Origin: Penelope pileata
Lineage: Eukaryota > Chordata > Aves > Galliformes > Cracidae
DNA length: 64,000 nt
Direction of reading: 5' to 3'
NCBI GenBank assembly: GCA_013396635.1
Contig: WBMW01000210.1
Location: forward strand, 310,001 to 374,000
The notes beneath the pieces are model-generated. The model made no database searches and was not told the origin of the DNA. It saw only the letters and a program-made list of their open reading frames with translations. Below are positions 47,866-59,800 of the stretch, in pieces. The translations under genes and the position numbers were made by a program. Position 1 is the stretch's first letter; each line of letters begins with the position of its first letter.

Positions 47866-49020
47866 AGTCACAGCATCGCTGAGGGTGGAAAGGACCTCTG
47901 GAGATCATCTTGTCCAACCCCAGCTCTGTTCAAAGCAGGATAAACTACAGCAAGCTGTCCAACACCATGTCCAGTCAGGATTTGAGTGTCTCCAAGGATC
48001 AACAACCTCTCTTGGAAACTTGTTGCAGTGTGTGATCATCTTCACATTGTCTTGCTTGCTTGCTTGCTTGCTTGCGTGCTTGCTTGCTTTCTCTCTTTCT
48101 TTCTTTCCCTCTTTCTTTTTCTTCCCTTCCTTTTTCTTTCTGTATTTTTCTCTCTCACATTCACGTATAATTTAATGTGTTGTGATTTATGCCTGTTACC
48201 TCTTGTGCTGTCACTGGACACCACTGAAAAGAGTCTGTCTCCATCTTCTTTTCTCCTCTCCCAGATCAGGTACTTACACACTTTGATGAGATTGCCACGA
48301 GCCTTCTCTTCTCCATGCTGGACAGTGCCAGCTCTCAGCCTTTCCTCGCACAAAAGATGCTCTGGTCCCTTAATCATCTTCATGGCCCTTTCTGCACCTG
48401 GCCTTTTCCAAATCTTTCTTGCACTGGGGAGCCCAGAAGAGGACACAGCAGTCCAGATGTGCCCTCACCAGTGTTGAGTGGAATCACTCCCACTGACCCA
48501 CTGGCAACGCTTTTCATAATGCAGCCCAAGACACTGTTGGCCTTCTTTGTTACAAAAGAACATTGCTGGCTCATGTTCAACTTGGTGTCCACTAGGACCC
48601 CCACATCCTTTTCTGCAAAGCTGCTTTCCAGATGGTTGGCCCCAGCCCCGTAGTGATGCATGGAGTTGTTCCTTCTCAGTTGCAGGACTTTACATTTCAC
48701 TTTGTTGAACGTTCTTGTCAGTCCATTTCTTCATCATGTCCACATCCCTCTGAATGGCAGCATAAGCAGTTGGTGTATCAACCACTACATTCAGTTTTGT
48801 ATCCTCTGCAAACTTGCTGAGGGTGTGCTCTGTCTTGTTGTCCAGCTCATTAATGAAGATGTTGCACAGAGTTAGCCCCAGTACCAGCCCGTCACTACTA
48901 GTGAGTGGCTTCCAGCTGAACTTAACTCCTCTGTTCATACGCTTCTGTGCTTGACGCTTCAGCCACTTTTCAGAGACTCGTTCTGTTTTTTTTGTCCCTT
49001 TCACTGCAGGGTGGTAGCCC
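47866..49020 (-). mobile_element. degenerate CR1 LINE (3' part of ORF2 plus 3' end)
   Basis: Read on the minus strand, the translation gives CR1 reverse-transcriptase C-terminal motifs in order: LCNIFINELDNKTE, HTLSKFAEDTKLN, AAIQRDVDMMKKWTDKN, then KCKVLQLRRNNSMHHYGAG and ESSFAEKDVGVLVDTKL. The frame is broken. The element's 3' end is at the left, where plus-strand GGAAAGGACCTCTGGAGATC marks the CR1 tail. A CTTG/CTTT expansion interrupts it at about 48.05-48.14 kb. It is 5'-truncated as is usual for CR1; the right boundary is approximate. Confidence 0.85.
48051..48140 (+). repeat. CTTG and CTTT microsatellite within the CR1 copy
   Basis: About nine CTTG units (one GCGT interruption) pass directly into CTTT/CCTTT pyrimidine sequence. 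It is probably an expansion that arose inside the element. Confidence 0.85.
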
Positions 49021-50517
49021 TCACCTGACAATTTACTAGACTTTTCCAACTAAAACAGCAAAATGGGAGGTATTCTAAATAAAGCCTAGTATAATATTTT
49101 GATTTAAATACAAGATCAAGTTGACTCTGCAAAAAATGAAGTTCTCAGAGGTTTTCAGTGCTACAAACCATATGATTCTGTTTTCAGACTTCTGGATATC
49201 TTGCACTCATCCAAGTCCCTCAACACTGTGTCTACTACTTGAAATAAAGTGGTAGAACAAGCACTGTGCTTATTAGGTTATAACATCATTGCTGGCAGTG
49301 CCAGTTTTTCAGTTCATCCAGACACTAAAAGGACAGTAAACAGTAACATTTAAGCCATGTCAAATCTTGAAAGTGCACACAAAAAAACAAGCCCTAGAGA
49401 GTCTGTCTGGTCAGTGAATTCCTTCTGTCTGGAAGTGATGAAATACATGACCGTTCTTAAGGGTTGTCTTCAAGTAATGCAGGTATGAGGATTTGAGTGT
49501 GATAATTAAATGTCAAACCAAAACCATCAGTCAACTGCTAAGGTATGAAATGATCCCACTTCTTTTGTCTAGTCCTAGATGCTGCCTGGAATATAATTAG
49601 TGTATTTGAAACTTTTACAGATCAGAAATTCCCAAACAGAAACAAATGCCAGTAAGCAGAAGGATTTGGTCCAAGTTCTTGGAGGTGACAACAATAACTT
49701 TTTGTCCATGTTTAGTGTTTTTCTGGTGACGTAGAAAGGTAGAAGATATAGGTAATCTGTTAAAGGATCCTGAAACTTTCATGCTTTCAACAGTTTTCAT
49801 GAACCCTAAATCTAAGGTATCAAACACTCCAAGAAACAAAAGTGAAGGAAAGTATTTGACTTCTTGTTTGGCAGTGATTGCTTCGAAGGCTACACAGGAT
49901 GATAGTATGACTGCATCTCTTCTTTCTCCGTTCCTTCTCTACATCTAGATGTCCATCTTCTGCACATTCATCTGTGCTTCCACTTGGCTTCTCTGTCATA
50001 CTACTGCTTTGGGTCAGAAGTCAGCATTAATTTTGTGATCTTCATTTCTCATGATCTTGTAAAGCATTATGAAAAACAGTGACTGGCAAAATGGCTGCTG
50101 CATGTTTGTAATTATGGAGCCAGCCCTCACCAGGGAACTTGGGTGACAGTGCCAGACACCAAGGAGCAGCTTAGATTTCTGTGATCCCTCTGATCCCCTC
50201 TGCTCCTCTACAGAAACAGGGGCCTCACAGAAATGCCACTGAGCAGGCTAATAAAAGTAATTCAAACCATTTGGACAACTAAACCCCTCATTTGGGAGAA
50301 CCACTTTGCTGGGTGAAAGATTGTCCTCTAAATACGTTTTCCAGACAGTTTCCTGGGCTAGCATGAGCCATTCCTTTGTCAGGAAATCAGAGAGGGTGGC
50401 CTAAGAAGAATGCTGTGTTGGGCCACTCTGTGGATGGGAAGGTGGAAGGTGAAATGCAGATTATTCCCCATGCTCGGGGGCTTGGTGGAAATCTGGTTGG
50501 CAGTAATCACCATGTGC
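49021..50517 (-). other. SYT13: proximal 3' UTR of SYT13
   Basis: This is the sequence immediately downstream of the SYT13 stop on the minus strand. I see no coding exon and no canonical AATAAA on that strand here, so the transcript probably continues through the CR1 copy. Confidence 0.5.
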
Positions 50518-50822
50518 CTACATGTGGAGCTGGTGCCACATGGCAATCTGTCTCCTGGGGTTTCTCAGCATTTCTTCCCAGTGATTCCTCTCCGTGCCAG
50601 TGACGTGCAAGCCCAGGCTGCACTTGCCAAGGACTTGGCTCTGCCCAGCACCATCCTGGCTCAACATTTCCAGCTCCACACTGGAGGCACGCAGCAGCTC
50701 ATGAGGCACCTCAAACATGATCATCTCGTTCCAGACAGGGTTGATCTTGTGTTTTGCACGTTTGGTCTGCTTCTTCTTCAGCCTCAAGGACTGATGCCTC
50801 AGTGTCACCTTGACGGAAACAT
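50518..50822 (-). CDS. SYT13: SYT13 last coding exon: remainder of C2B
   Basis: It encodes DVSVKVTLRHQ, the polybasic LKKKQTKRAKHK stretch, INPVWNEMIMFEVP, and the C-terminal helix and strand ending RRQIAMWHQLHM. The stop is TAG (complement of 50518-50520). The polybasic strand is typical of C2B and may bind acidic lipids. Confidence 0.95.
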
Positions 50823-53800
50823 CTATAGAGAAAGCAGAGAGAGAGGCTATATTAATGGGCATGTAATAAAATAAATGCAAGAGAACTTTAGCTAATGACA
50901 TCAGGCTGAGAGAATATGAGAAACATTGATCTTGGGGTTTTTGGTTTTCTCTTTTTAAAAGTTGTACAGATCCCTCTAGCTTTCTAAGTCAAACTTTTTT
51001 TTAATTCCAGTAAACACCACACTCCCCACTTTCTTTCTGTGTAGGTTTATTTTAAAGCAGAAATAATAATCTCAGTTTTTCTTGCTATTCCACTCACCAT
51101 TTCCAAAGAGATCTTTCAGCTGCTTGGAATGGAGATTTTTAGCCTTAATAATCACCACAAGCAGGCGGTTAGCAGCTGGCAGATAGCTGATAGAGAGCAG
51201 AACCTCCCCATGGCCTGTGGAGGGTTCCTGGAAATGGAGATGCATGAAGAGTTAATTTTGTATACAACCTGGGTCTGACATTAGGAAAACTAAACAATAC
51301 AAGATGATGAATGTAAGGTCATAGACTGATCAAGTCGTCTCCTTGTCTCAGTACAGGAGACTTTTCCAGTTAAACTGGATGAGAATTAATCAGGCAACAC
51401 GTTTGAGAGAGCTCCTTCACTCATAAGGCCCAGAACACATTGGTTACTCCTTCCTTTTGCTGCTGGAAAGCATCTCCTTCCTAACAGCTACTTCTAGTGG
51501 AATATTTATTCAGAAGAAAATTTGAGGCAAGTTTTCAGATACTCACTTTGTGAGAAAGTATCTAGCTGCTCTTGATTTATATCCCCTACTTCCATTACTG
51601 CTTTTCATAATTCACTCATCATTTTTGTGAGGGATCTCTGACATGATCCCAGGTCCCCACTGCCTGTCAGGCTCTCTGGGAAAGAGTAGGTGATGCCACG
51701 CAGCCTGACTCTGGAGCTGGTGTTGAACCATCTGTGGCACCCGTATGTGGTGGCAGAAAAAACAACAGCCAACCTAAAACCCTTGGTCAGCTCAGCACAG
51801 AGCTCTGCCCTTCCTTCCCAGTCTGGCCTCCCTCCAGCCTGTGGACAACTCTTCCTGCTGCCCCAGCAGGATTCCCCACAGGGCAAATGCTCTGAACAAT
51901 CAAGCGTTCACTCTTTCACTTCAGGGGGCTGCATGTTGTTCAGTTTTGGGGTTTTTTTTTTTTTTTTTCCGTTCTCTTATTCCTTTCTTCCCATTGGCGA
52001 TTGGCCTTAGCCTCCTGACCTTTATTCCCCTCTCTCACTTGCTCTGGACAAGTATCCCTGAAGGCAGAACAAGAGGGAAATGACCGCTTGCCAGCTGAGT
52101 TCTCGTTGGGAAGCAGCACCACTGCAGCGCAGGGAAGGAGAGGAAGAGCCTGCTGTGCATGCAGAGCTGCAAGCCTACAGCGAGGGGTGAGAGGGAAGTG
52201 GTTACTCTCCATGAGTGCAAGCTTGTGACAGAAATCTGTTTTAGTGGGAGGTTAATGACCCAGAAGAATCACAGAAAGCCAATGTCAATTCAATAGACTC
52301 CCTTTGGACTCCTTAACATGATCTACAAGCTTTAGGACAGACATCCCTTCTCTAGGCTATTTCTGTGCTCTGCACTTGCAGTTCTAAGTGAGCCATAAAT
52401 ATTTCAAATTAAGTTTTCATCGGGCTACTTGCAACTGGCAAGGACAGGCCCCCTGTATGCTCCCCACAAGCTGATTGACTCTCCAGAAAGTGTGCCTGTC
52501 GTCGCTGTCTGCTTTGAATGACTTATTTGTCGTGCACAAATCAGGTGGGAGGCCATTAGCAAGGCAGCCTGAAATTCAATCCCAGACCAGTCCGAGTAAA
52601 TCTTCCTTCATGCACTCAGGTAGCAACAAAGGGCTTGCATGTGTTTCACTGAAATAAATTCTGTCCTAAGTGCAAATGCATTGTGAAAAAGAAATACAAA
52701 AAGAGGCAGATTTAAATGGGTGTGTCTGTGACAAATACAAATACCACCTCAATACAAAACCATAGTTTTGGCAAGTTATAGACTGTTTTTGTTTACATAT
52801 TCACCCAGTGTCTCACCAGGTCTCACTCTATAGCTTTTGGCTAAAATTTGGTTCCTGTTTCTCCAGGCACATATAGGTGTAGTAAAGGCTGAGAGGTGGG
52901 GGGTGGCAAGGGGCTGTCAATGCACGCACACACATTTGCACATGCACACCATTTGCACATATGCCGTATGTTCTGCTTATGGCTTTTTAGCCTCTAATAT
53001 TCTGATCAAGTTCTTGACTAGCCTGTATCTACATAAAAAACATAAGGCACTGGAACAGTTTGCCCACAGAAATTGTGGATGCCGTGGAGGCATTCAAGGC
53101 CAGGTTGGATGGGGGCCTGGGCTGCCTGATCTACTGGATGGCAACCCTGTCCATGGCAGTGAGTTGAAATTGGGTCATTTTTTAGGTCCTTTCCAACCTA
53201 AGCCATTCTATGATTCTATGAAACCAAAACCTGTGATGGTTGGTATCTGCTGGAGATTTGCATGAAGAGACTGAGCCAAAGGTACTTTTCCTTCTCTCTC
53301 TTTCTGTTTGTTTTTGTTTGTTTGTTTCTAGTAAATCCATAACCAGCACTTTGTCCTAGCAAATTCACACAACTGCTAGAGCTTCAGTCTTCCTTTCTGT
53401 GCACTGAGGATAACGGGCATCACGGTGTCATCGGTGAATTACACGTGCAGGGCACCATGAAATCACAAAAGAAAAGGTGCTATGCAAGCAGCCACTATCA
53501 TCACTGTCATTAGCAAAGCTGTGGGAGGGAAGGAAGACAAGATAAGGACATCAGTCTGCAATATCTACGATTTGCATTGCTCACAGCACTGCATGAATTC
53601 CTGAATACTAATTACATCACCTGGTTAGCCGTAAGCTCCCCTCTGAGCTCTTTCCCTTGTGTGGGAGAATTACCAGGAGGGTAGGAATGATATTTCTGCA
53701 GCTCACAGCTTTTCAAGGAAATGTCAGACTTTAAACAAAGCCCACTAACTTTCTTCCTGGATGGATGCCGTCAAAAATAGCTGCTCTTTTTTGATCAGCT

Positions 53801-56800
53801 CTTCCTCACTGCCTCCCTGTCTGGCTCTGAATGAATGATTCAGGATCTGTATATAAGCTATCTGTGCAAGGGTTGGCTCTCTCAGGTCCCAGATGACGCA
53901 AATTCAGCTTTCACTGCACATCCTCAGCTCAAACTGGGGCACCGTTCCGCAGTACAGTTAATGTTAACCTTGTGCTGTCAGCTTGGAGAAGTAATGAGTG
54001 CTGTCCTGTTTCTCTGTGTACTCAGAGTATCCAGTATGTCAGGACTCTACCAGGTGTACACGAGTGAAGACCGACCACCTGTGAACTGGCTGCTCCTCAA
54101 GTATTGTTTACAAAGCAGATTGGGGGAGATTGAGGGCTCCATCTGTCATGGTCGAGGGACTTAAGTAATTATGGCTTATAGAATAATTTCTTTAGGACAT
54201 CCTTTTTTTTTTTTTTTAAGCAGTAGAAGTTCCCAGTTCTGCTTCCCCTCTCTCTGCTAGAGGGTTTTTTTAGAGTTGGTAGCTCTACTCGCATTCAAGT
54301 GGTGATCAGATAAATTAGCAATATTGGAAACCAGAAAAGCCAAATCTCTACTCTGACTGTGGCCAACTCAGTGGAGAGTCCTCACCCCCGATGGTGATAA
54401 AGCAATAATTTATTACAGCAAGCTTAGCAAAAATGCTGACGTTGTTTTGCACCATAGCAGAGTACAGTGAGTACCAGTTTGTAGCCATGTACTAGTAGCA
54501 ACAATAGCAGTGCCCTCCTGCCATGCTGTTAAGCATGTTGCTGCTGCTAGAATAATCTAGTTCATGGCAGGGAAAAGATTTCTGAGGAAATTTTCTTGTA
54601 AGGAGTTAATGCAAACGAAGCATTCCCTGTAGCTACTGCAAGTACAATTGGAATCTTTTCTACTGTTTTGCCTGTCTGTGCAGCTGGGAAGATGCAGATA
54701 AGGAAGGAAAGGGAAGTTTTGTCATTAAAAGGTAAAATAAAATACACAATGAAATGAGTGATATTTTGACATCAGCCAGAACAAATAGCACTGTGGGACT
54801 GATTGCAGTAAGGAGTGGTGGTCTTCATTTTGGTGTTTTGATCCCAGCGATGTGTTTCATTCCTAGCTTAGGGCCCCTCAGGTTGCTATCTTTGCCCTAC
54901 CTGCACCCACCTCTGCGGAGAAGGCACAATCTAGCAGTTGAACTTTTGCTACCACAGTCCCTGCACTGTTTACACACAGAAACTCACGTAACTTCCAGGC
55001 ATATGCTTTGAATTGCAAATATCAGTGTTGGATTGTCATGTAATTGAGGGAGGAGGAAAGGGAATTTAAACATATCTTAAATGCTGGGAGCTGTAGATGT
55101 AGGGGCTGGGCTGATGGGCTTTTGATTGCTTCCTGAAGTGGTTAGGTCATCACAGAGCTCTGCTATGTGACTTCTGTTGTCACACATTGGTTCTCCAAAC
55201 CTGGATCCAGATGAACAGAGCCACCCACCCATGGGCATGCAGCTGTCTTGGAAGAGGGCTTCTCTTGTCCAAACAACAACTACAGCTTCTGGACTAGCGA
55301 CACAGACTGAGTCCATACCTTCTCTGGGGTCTTTAGCCTTTCCCACTCGGCCATTCCAATGGAGTGCTCTATGTTAGCAAGGCTCAGTTTGAGTTCTCCC
55401 ACAATGCTGTGCCTGGAGAACTTGTCGCAGTTTCTCAAGGTGAGAGTCAGTGTCCCCTCTGGCATCTCCTCCTTGGTTAATGGGAACCGCAGGACCTCCT
55501 CCCAGAGGGTGTGAAGCACCTTCTTCTTCAGCTCTGTCTGGGCCTCAGCAATGCCAGATTTGCTCACCAGTGTGCCCAGTACGTAGCAATGGCAGCCAGC
55601 ATCTTGGTCAGCACTCATTTTAGCATGCATAGCTGGAAAGGAAAGACTGACTGTAAGGGCCTCTCACAAAAGAGAGTCCTGAAATATCAGAGGCTACATT
55701 GCTTATTTCATAAGAGACATAAAATAAAACAGTCACGTAGACACTGACTCTAGTTCCTGCTTGCAACGGGGCAGTCTAAGCCATGAGCCCATGCTGTGGT
55801 GTTTCCCTCATGCTGCACACTCTCTGTGTCCTCCTGTCACTGCAGGATACTCTTGGTGTTTGGGAGACCATCAGCTGAGTTCAAGGAAACATGCTGATTT
55901 TAGTATGGGAGGGGAACCTTCTGTAAAATCAGCAGGTGTCTTGTACCTTCCAAATAGAGAATCACCAATAGCAGATTTCTGCCCCTTACCTTCCAGAAGA
56001 GACACATGCAGCTCAGCTTTTTGTTGATCATATGTGAGGGAGTAGCGCAGTTCGGGGACCTGGTTACAGCTGGCTGCCCTCTCAGGTTTCAAGTGCTCCG
56101 TGACACATACATCCTTTACCACACCTGGAACTGAAGTAACCCCATTAGCAAGCAGGTCTTCACCTTCCAAGGAGAATAAATCCACCCTGTCTCGACTCAG
56201 CTCTTCTAAATGTCTTACTGTTCTTGCACTTTGTATGCAGGAATATCACTTCCTTCCTTCTTCTTCCCTCACCATATCTCCTTTTTGCTCTGTCTTCTCA
56301 CACTTTCAGCTCCTTCTACAGCACCTGGACAAGCTTTCTGCTCTCTCCATCACTGTGTGCTCTAAGGTGGTTCAAACATTTGCGCTTCCACCTAAGCCAA
56401 GGTGCCTGAACTACACTCTTGTTACTATATTGTTTTGTATTTTTTAAACACATTGATGAATTACATCTTCGTAATTTTTGCAATGAAAACTTGAGTCTGC
56501 TTTTGAGCTACCATTCAACTCTGCACTAATTCAGATCTCTATAATCTTTTCTTAATTTAAACACTACAGTCTTTGTCATGCAGAAGGCCAATATGACATC
56601 TATTCCCATAGCACTTTACCAGGTTAAAGATGGTGAGTTTAGGATGATGTGAGGCAGTTTCTCCGATATGATTTTGAAGCTGAGTACATATTTTATACTG
56701 AAATAAAGCAAGTAGCAAGCAAGATTAAAAAGGAAGACACATCTTTTTGGCATCAAAATCTGTTATCTGCAAGGTCAGTTCTGACTCACATAGAAAACTA

Positions 56801-59800
56801 TAGTGAGATATGTGCATTTCCTCCTAAAAATCTCAGCCACAGTCCCAATCAGTTCAATGTGGCACCAAAAGGAGAATGCAAAAAATCTTGCTTTATTTCA
56901 GCAACACTTGAGCTATCAAATTGGGCACAGCAGGAAGCAAACTTGTGCCATCAGCAGCACAGAGAAGCTCTTATACCAACACAGTTATGTAAAGTTTTAG
57001 CCTACATGCAGCCATCGTCTGTCAGGCTCTCCACCCTAAGATCATCTTCCTGACACCTAAGGATGTGGCTCAGTCTTTTCCTCTAACGCAGCTGCTTCCC
57101 ATGGTGCTCCTTGCTTTTCCATGCTCGCAAGTCTCAGGGTGGAGGGCCTTCATGTGGCAATCCTTCTCCCAGAAGGACACAAAAATATAGTCACAAGTAA
57201 TTAAAAAAAAATAAAAAGAGCTCTCAAAAAAAATCATGACAGATGGTGTTGTGTCTCTGGCAAATCTTCAGGAAGATTTTATTAATGTGGTAACACGGTA
57301 GGCATGAGAGTCAATTATGCTGTTAAAAAGACAGTTTTGAAGGTAAAAATTATTATGGAAGCAACCCAGACATGCTGCCAGATGTATATAATTAACATTA
57401 CATTTTCTCTTAGGCTCCAGGAATCTCATGTTCCCGGCTTTGGCATGCTACCTTTTGGGCTGGCTGGAAAACAAGAATTCTGTTTGGCAAAAAATGTCTG
57501 AGGTGTCAGCCTTTGGTTTCACTTCGCATTACAACAAACCAAGACCATCTCATGAAAGTGGTGGAATAAATAAGCAGAGAAACTGAAGTAGAAGCTTGAA
57601 CTCATGCCACCTATGTTCCTGACAAGGACAGTTGCTGGGCAGCTGGCATTTTTTCTGGAGGAGAAATTCTGCTTAATTTTGACCAAGTATTCCATCCATA
57701 TTGTAGCAACTGCTCTCAGTGAAACTATACACTGAATACATTTTTTTGCGTAATGTCTGCTTCCAATGAGACAGATTCTTCAACAACAACAACAATAAAA
57801 GTGTTTAGTTAAAAAAAAATAAGAACTAGCCGTAATTACGGCTTTGTTATCTAAATCTCCTGATGTGCTCCATGATTACTTTCTATTAAACACATGCAAT
57901 TAAAAAAGAACTCACAATGCTCATGATAAGAGAGTGAAAAGCACCCCATGTTTTCATTTCCAAGTTTATTTCTCTAACTGCAATCACGCTATGCTCAAAA
58001 GTATTACAGATTACACCCAGAAAAGGAATCTTTAGTCAGAAGACCAAATGTTCCTACCGTTTTGAGGGAGAACAAAAAGCTCTTCATTGACCTGTATCTT
58101 CATCCTGTTCTCATCCAAAACAGTGTGTTTGCCAGTAGATGGTTCTTCTGTTGTCTTCAAGGAGTACTGCGTGTAGTTAACAATTTCAGGTGATGTTACA
58201 ACTGGTTTGGGGCCATAAATGTTGGGAAACTTCAGGAGAGCTCGAGGCTGGACTGGCTCTGCAGTTCTCTTAACGTTGAACTGAAAATTAAAACCTTGTT
58301 TATTACTTTGCAGTAGTTTTTCTGATTCTCTCAATGTTAAAAGGCCTGAGATAAAGGGAAAAGAGATGGTGCTCTTGGTCATTTTTACCATCATTGTTTC
58401 TCGGGTTGGAGAAACCACTGCCTGTATGTCAAGAGACTTTTCTTGCCAAATCTATTACCCTTCTACTTGGTATATGTCTTTTCAGAATCACTCTTCTACA
58501 GATGTTTGGTTGCAGAAGGATAAATTAATGTTCTTATTGCTTGATTATTCCTTCTCACAAGTGATCCTTCTTTCATAAGTCTGTGTTTTCTCTTACCACA
58601 GAAAGCATCCATGAAGTTCAGTTTGCTATGATTGAGGTATGGTATTTTTTACCCTGCTGTTTGACGTCAAACTCGAAGAGTTTACCATAATTCCCAATTT
58701 ATACAACATTTTGAGTAAACTTGCAGTAAGCACTAGGAAAGCAAAGCCATGGATCATTTCCAGCAAGTATAGCCATGGTGTAATAAGACAAAGGAGAAAT
58801 GGTTGAGCAGACCAGTCCTGCAATAGCATACCAAGAATAATTGGGTCAGTGGCTTTATCAGTCTCTGGGATTATCTGTTGGCTCTGAGGCCTCAGACCTG
58901 ATCCTAGGACACATATTTCTCGTTTATTATACACAGATTGACATTTGGCTTTATGTCTCAGTTTGTTCTTACCATTTCATTTCTCTGCTATCTGCTGAAC
59001 ATGCTATCAACAGAAGAACTTGAAAGATGGTGTAACGCCCAGGCAAACTGAGCAAACGTTGTCACAAAGAATTACTTTCTTCCAAAACAATGAAAAATAT
59101 TTCAGTGGATTGTAATGGTCATCTTTTCTTCATGTCCTAGGAAAGAATCTCTTCTGCTCAGAACTGAAATTATTCCTGATTCATTTATATTTGGATTCAT
59201 TGACAGGAAAGAACAAAAGCCGACTAGCAAACGAGTCTGACTCTCTCATGAGATTTTATTAATGGTTCCAAAGCATGAAAGAGAAAGAGCAGAAGTAAAA
59301 CTGCCATTTTGGTTGATTGCTGTGCACTTGGATTCTCTCCAGCCCAGCTGCCTGCCAGCCCATTCTATGCTAAGTTTAGAGTGAGGGTGAGCCAGAAAGC
59401 ATTCATAACTGTAATTAAAGTTTTTCATTAGTCTCATTGTTTCCTATTAATAATGAATGTAAATGATGCCCTAAAGCACTTGTCTGTGTTGGGACTCTGT
59501 GTTCCCAGTTTGTATGTCCTGAGGGAGCTTACCTATTCCTCAAGAAATGGGGCTGAAGAAAGAGAGCACTCTTGGACTCTAGCTCTTTAGTCAACACTCT
59601 ACTTTTGGAGATCATAGCATTACAGTTACATGGATTTGGCAGTGGAAAAGAGCTAATTAGGTCAGTGAATCCGTCTTGTCAAGGCAGTCAGTGCACTGAT
59701 GTTTAGGAAGTCCACTACGTAACAGCATTTTCTCTTGTCTAATTTTAAGGACACTAACATAGGAGTAAGTTGAAAAAGAAACATGTCACTATGTGCAGAT

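Larger units (their letters stand above)
51228..55318 (-). other. SYT13 intron 4
   Basis: A 4091-base intron. It contains T runs at 51952-51968 and 54203-54217, a GTTT repeat near 53308-53328, and the 3' tail of a CR1 element near 53.1 kb. No coding exon is apparent. Confidence 0.8.

Noticed and set aside
48042..48446. Minus-strand open frame with a Lys/Arg/Glu-rich C-terminal part
   Set aside because: The charged part is a translation of the CTTT/CTTG microsatellite inside the degraded CR1 copy.
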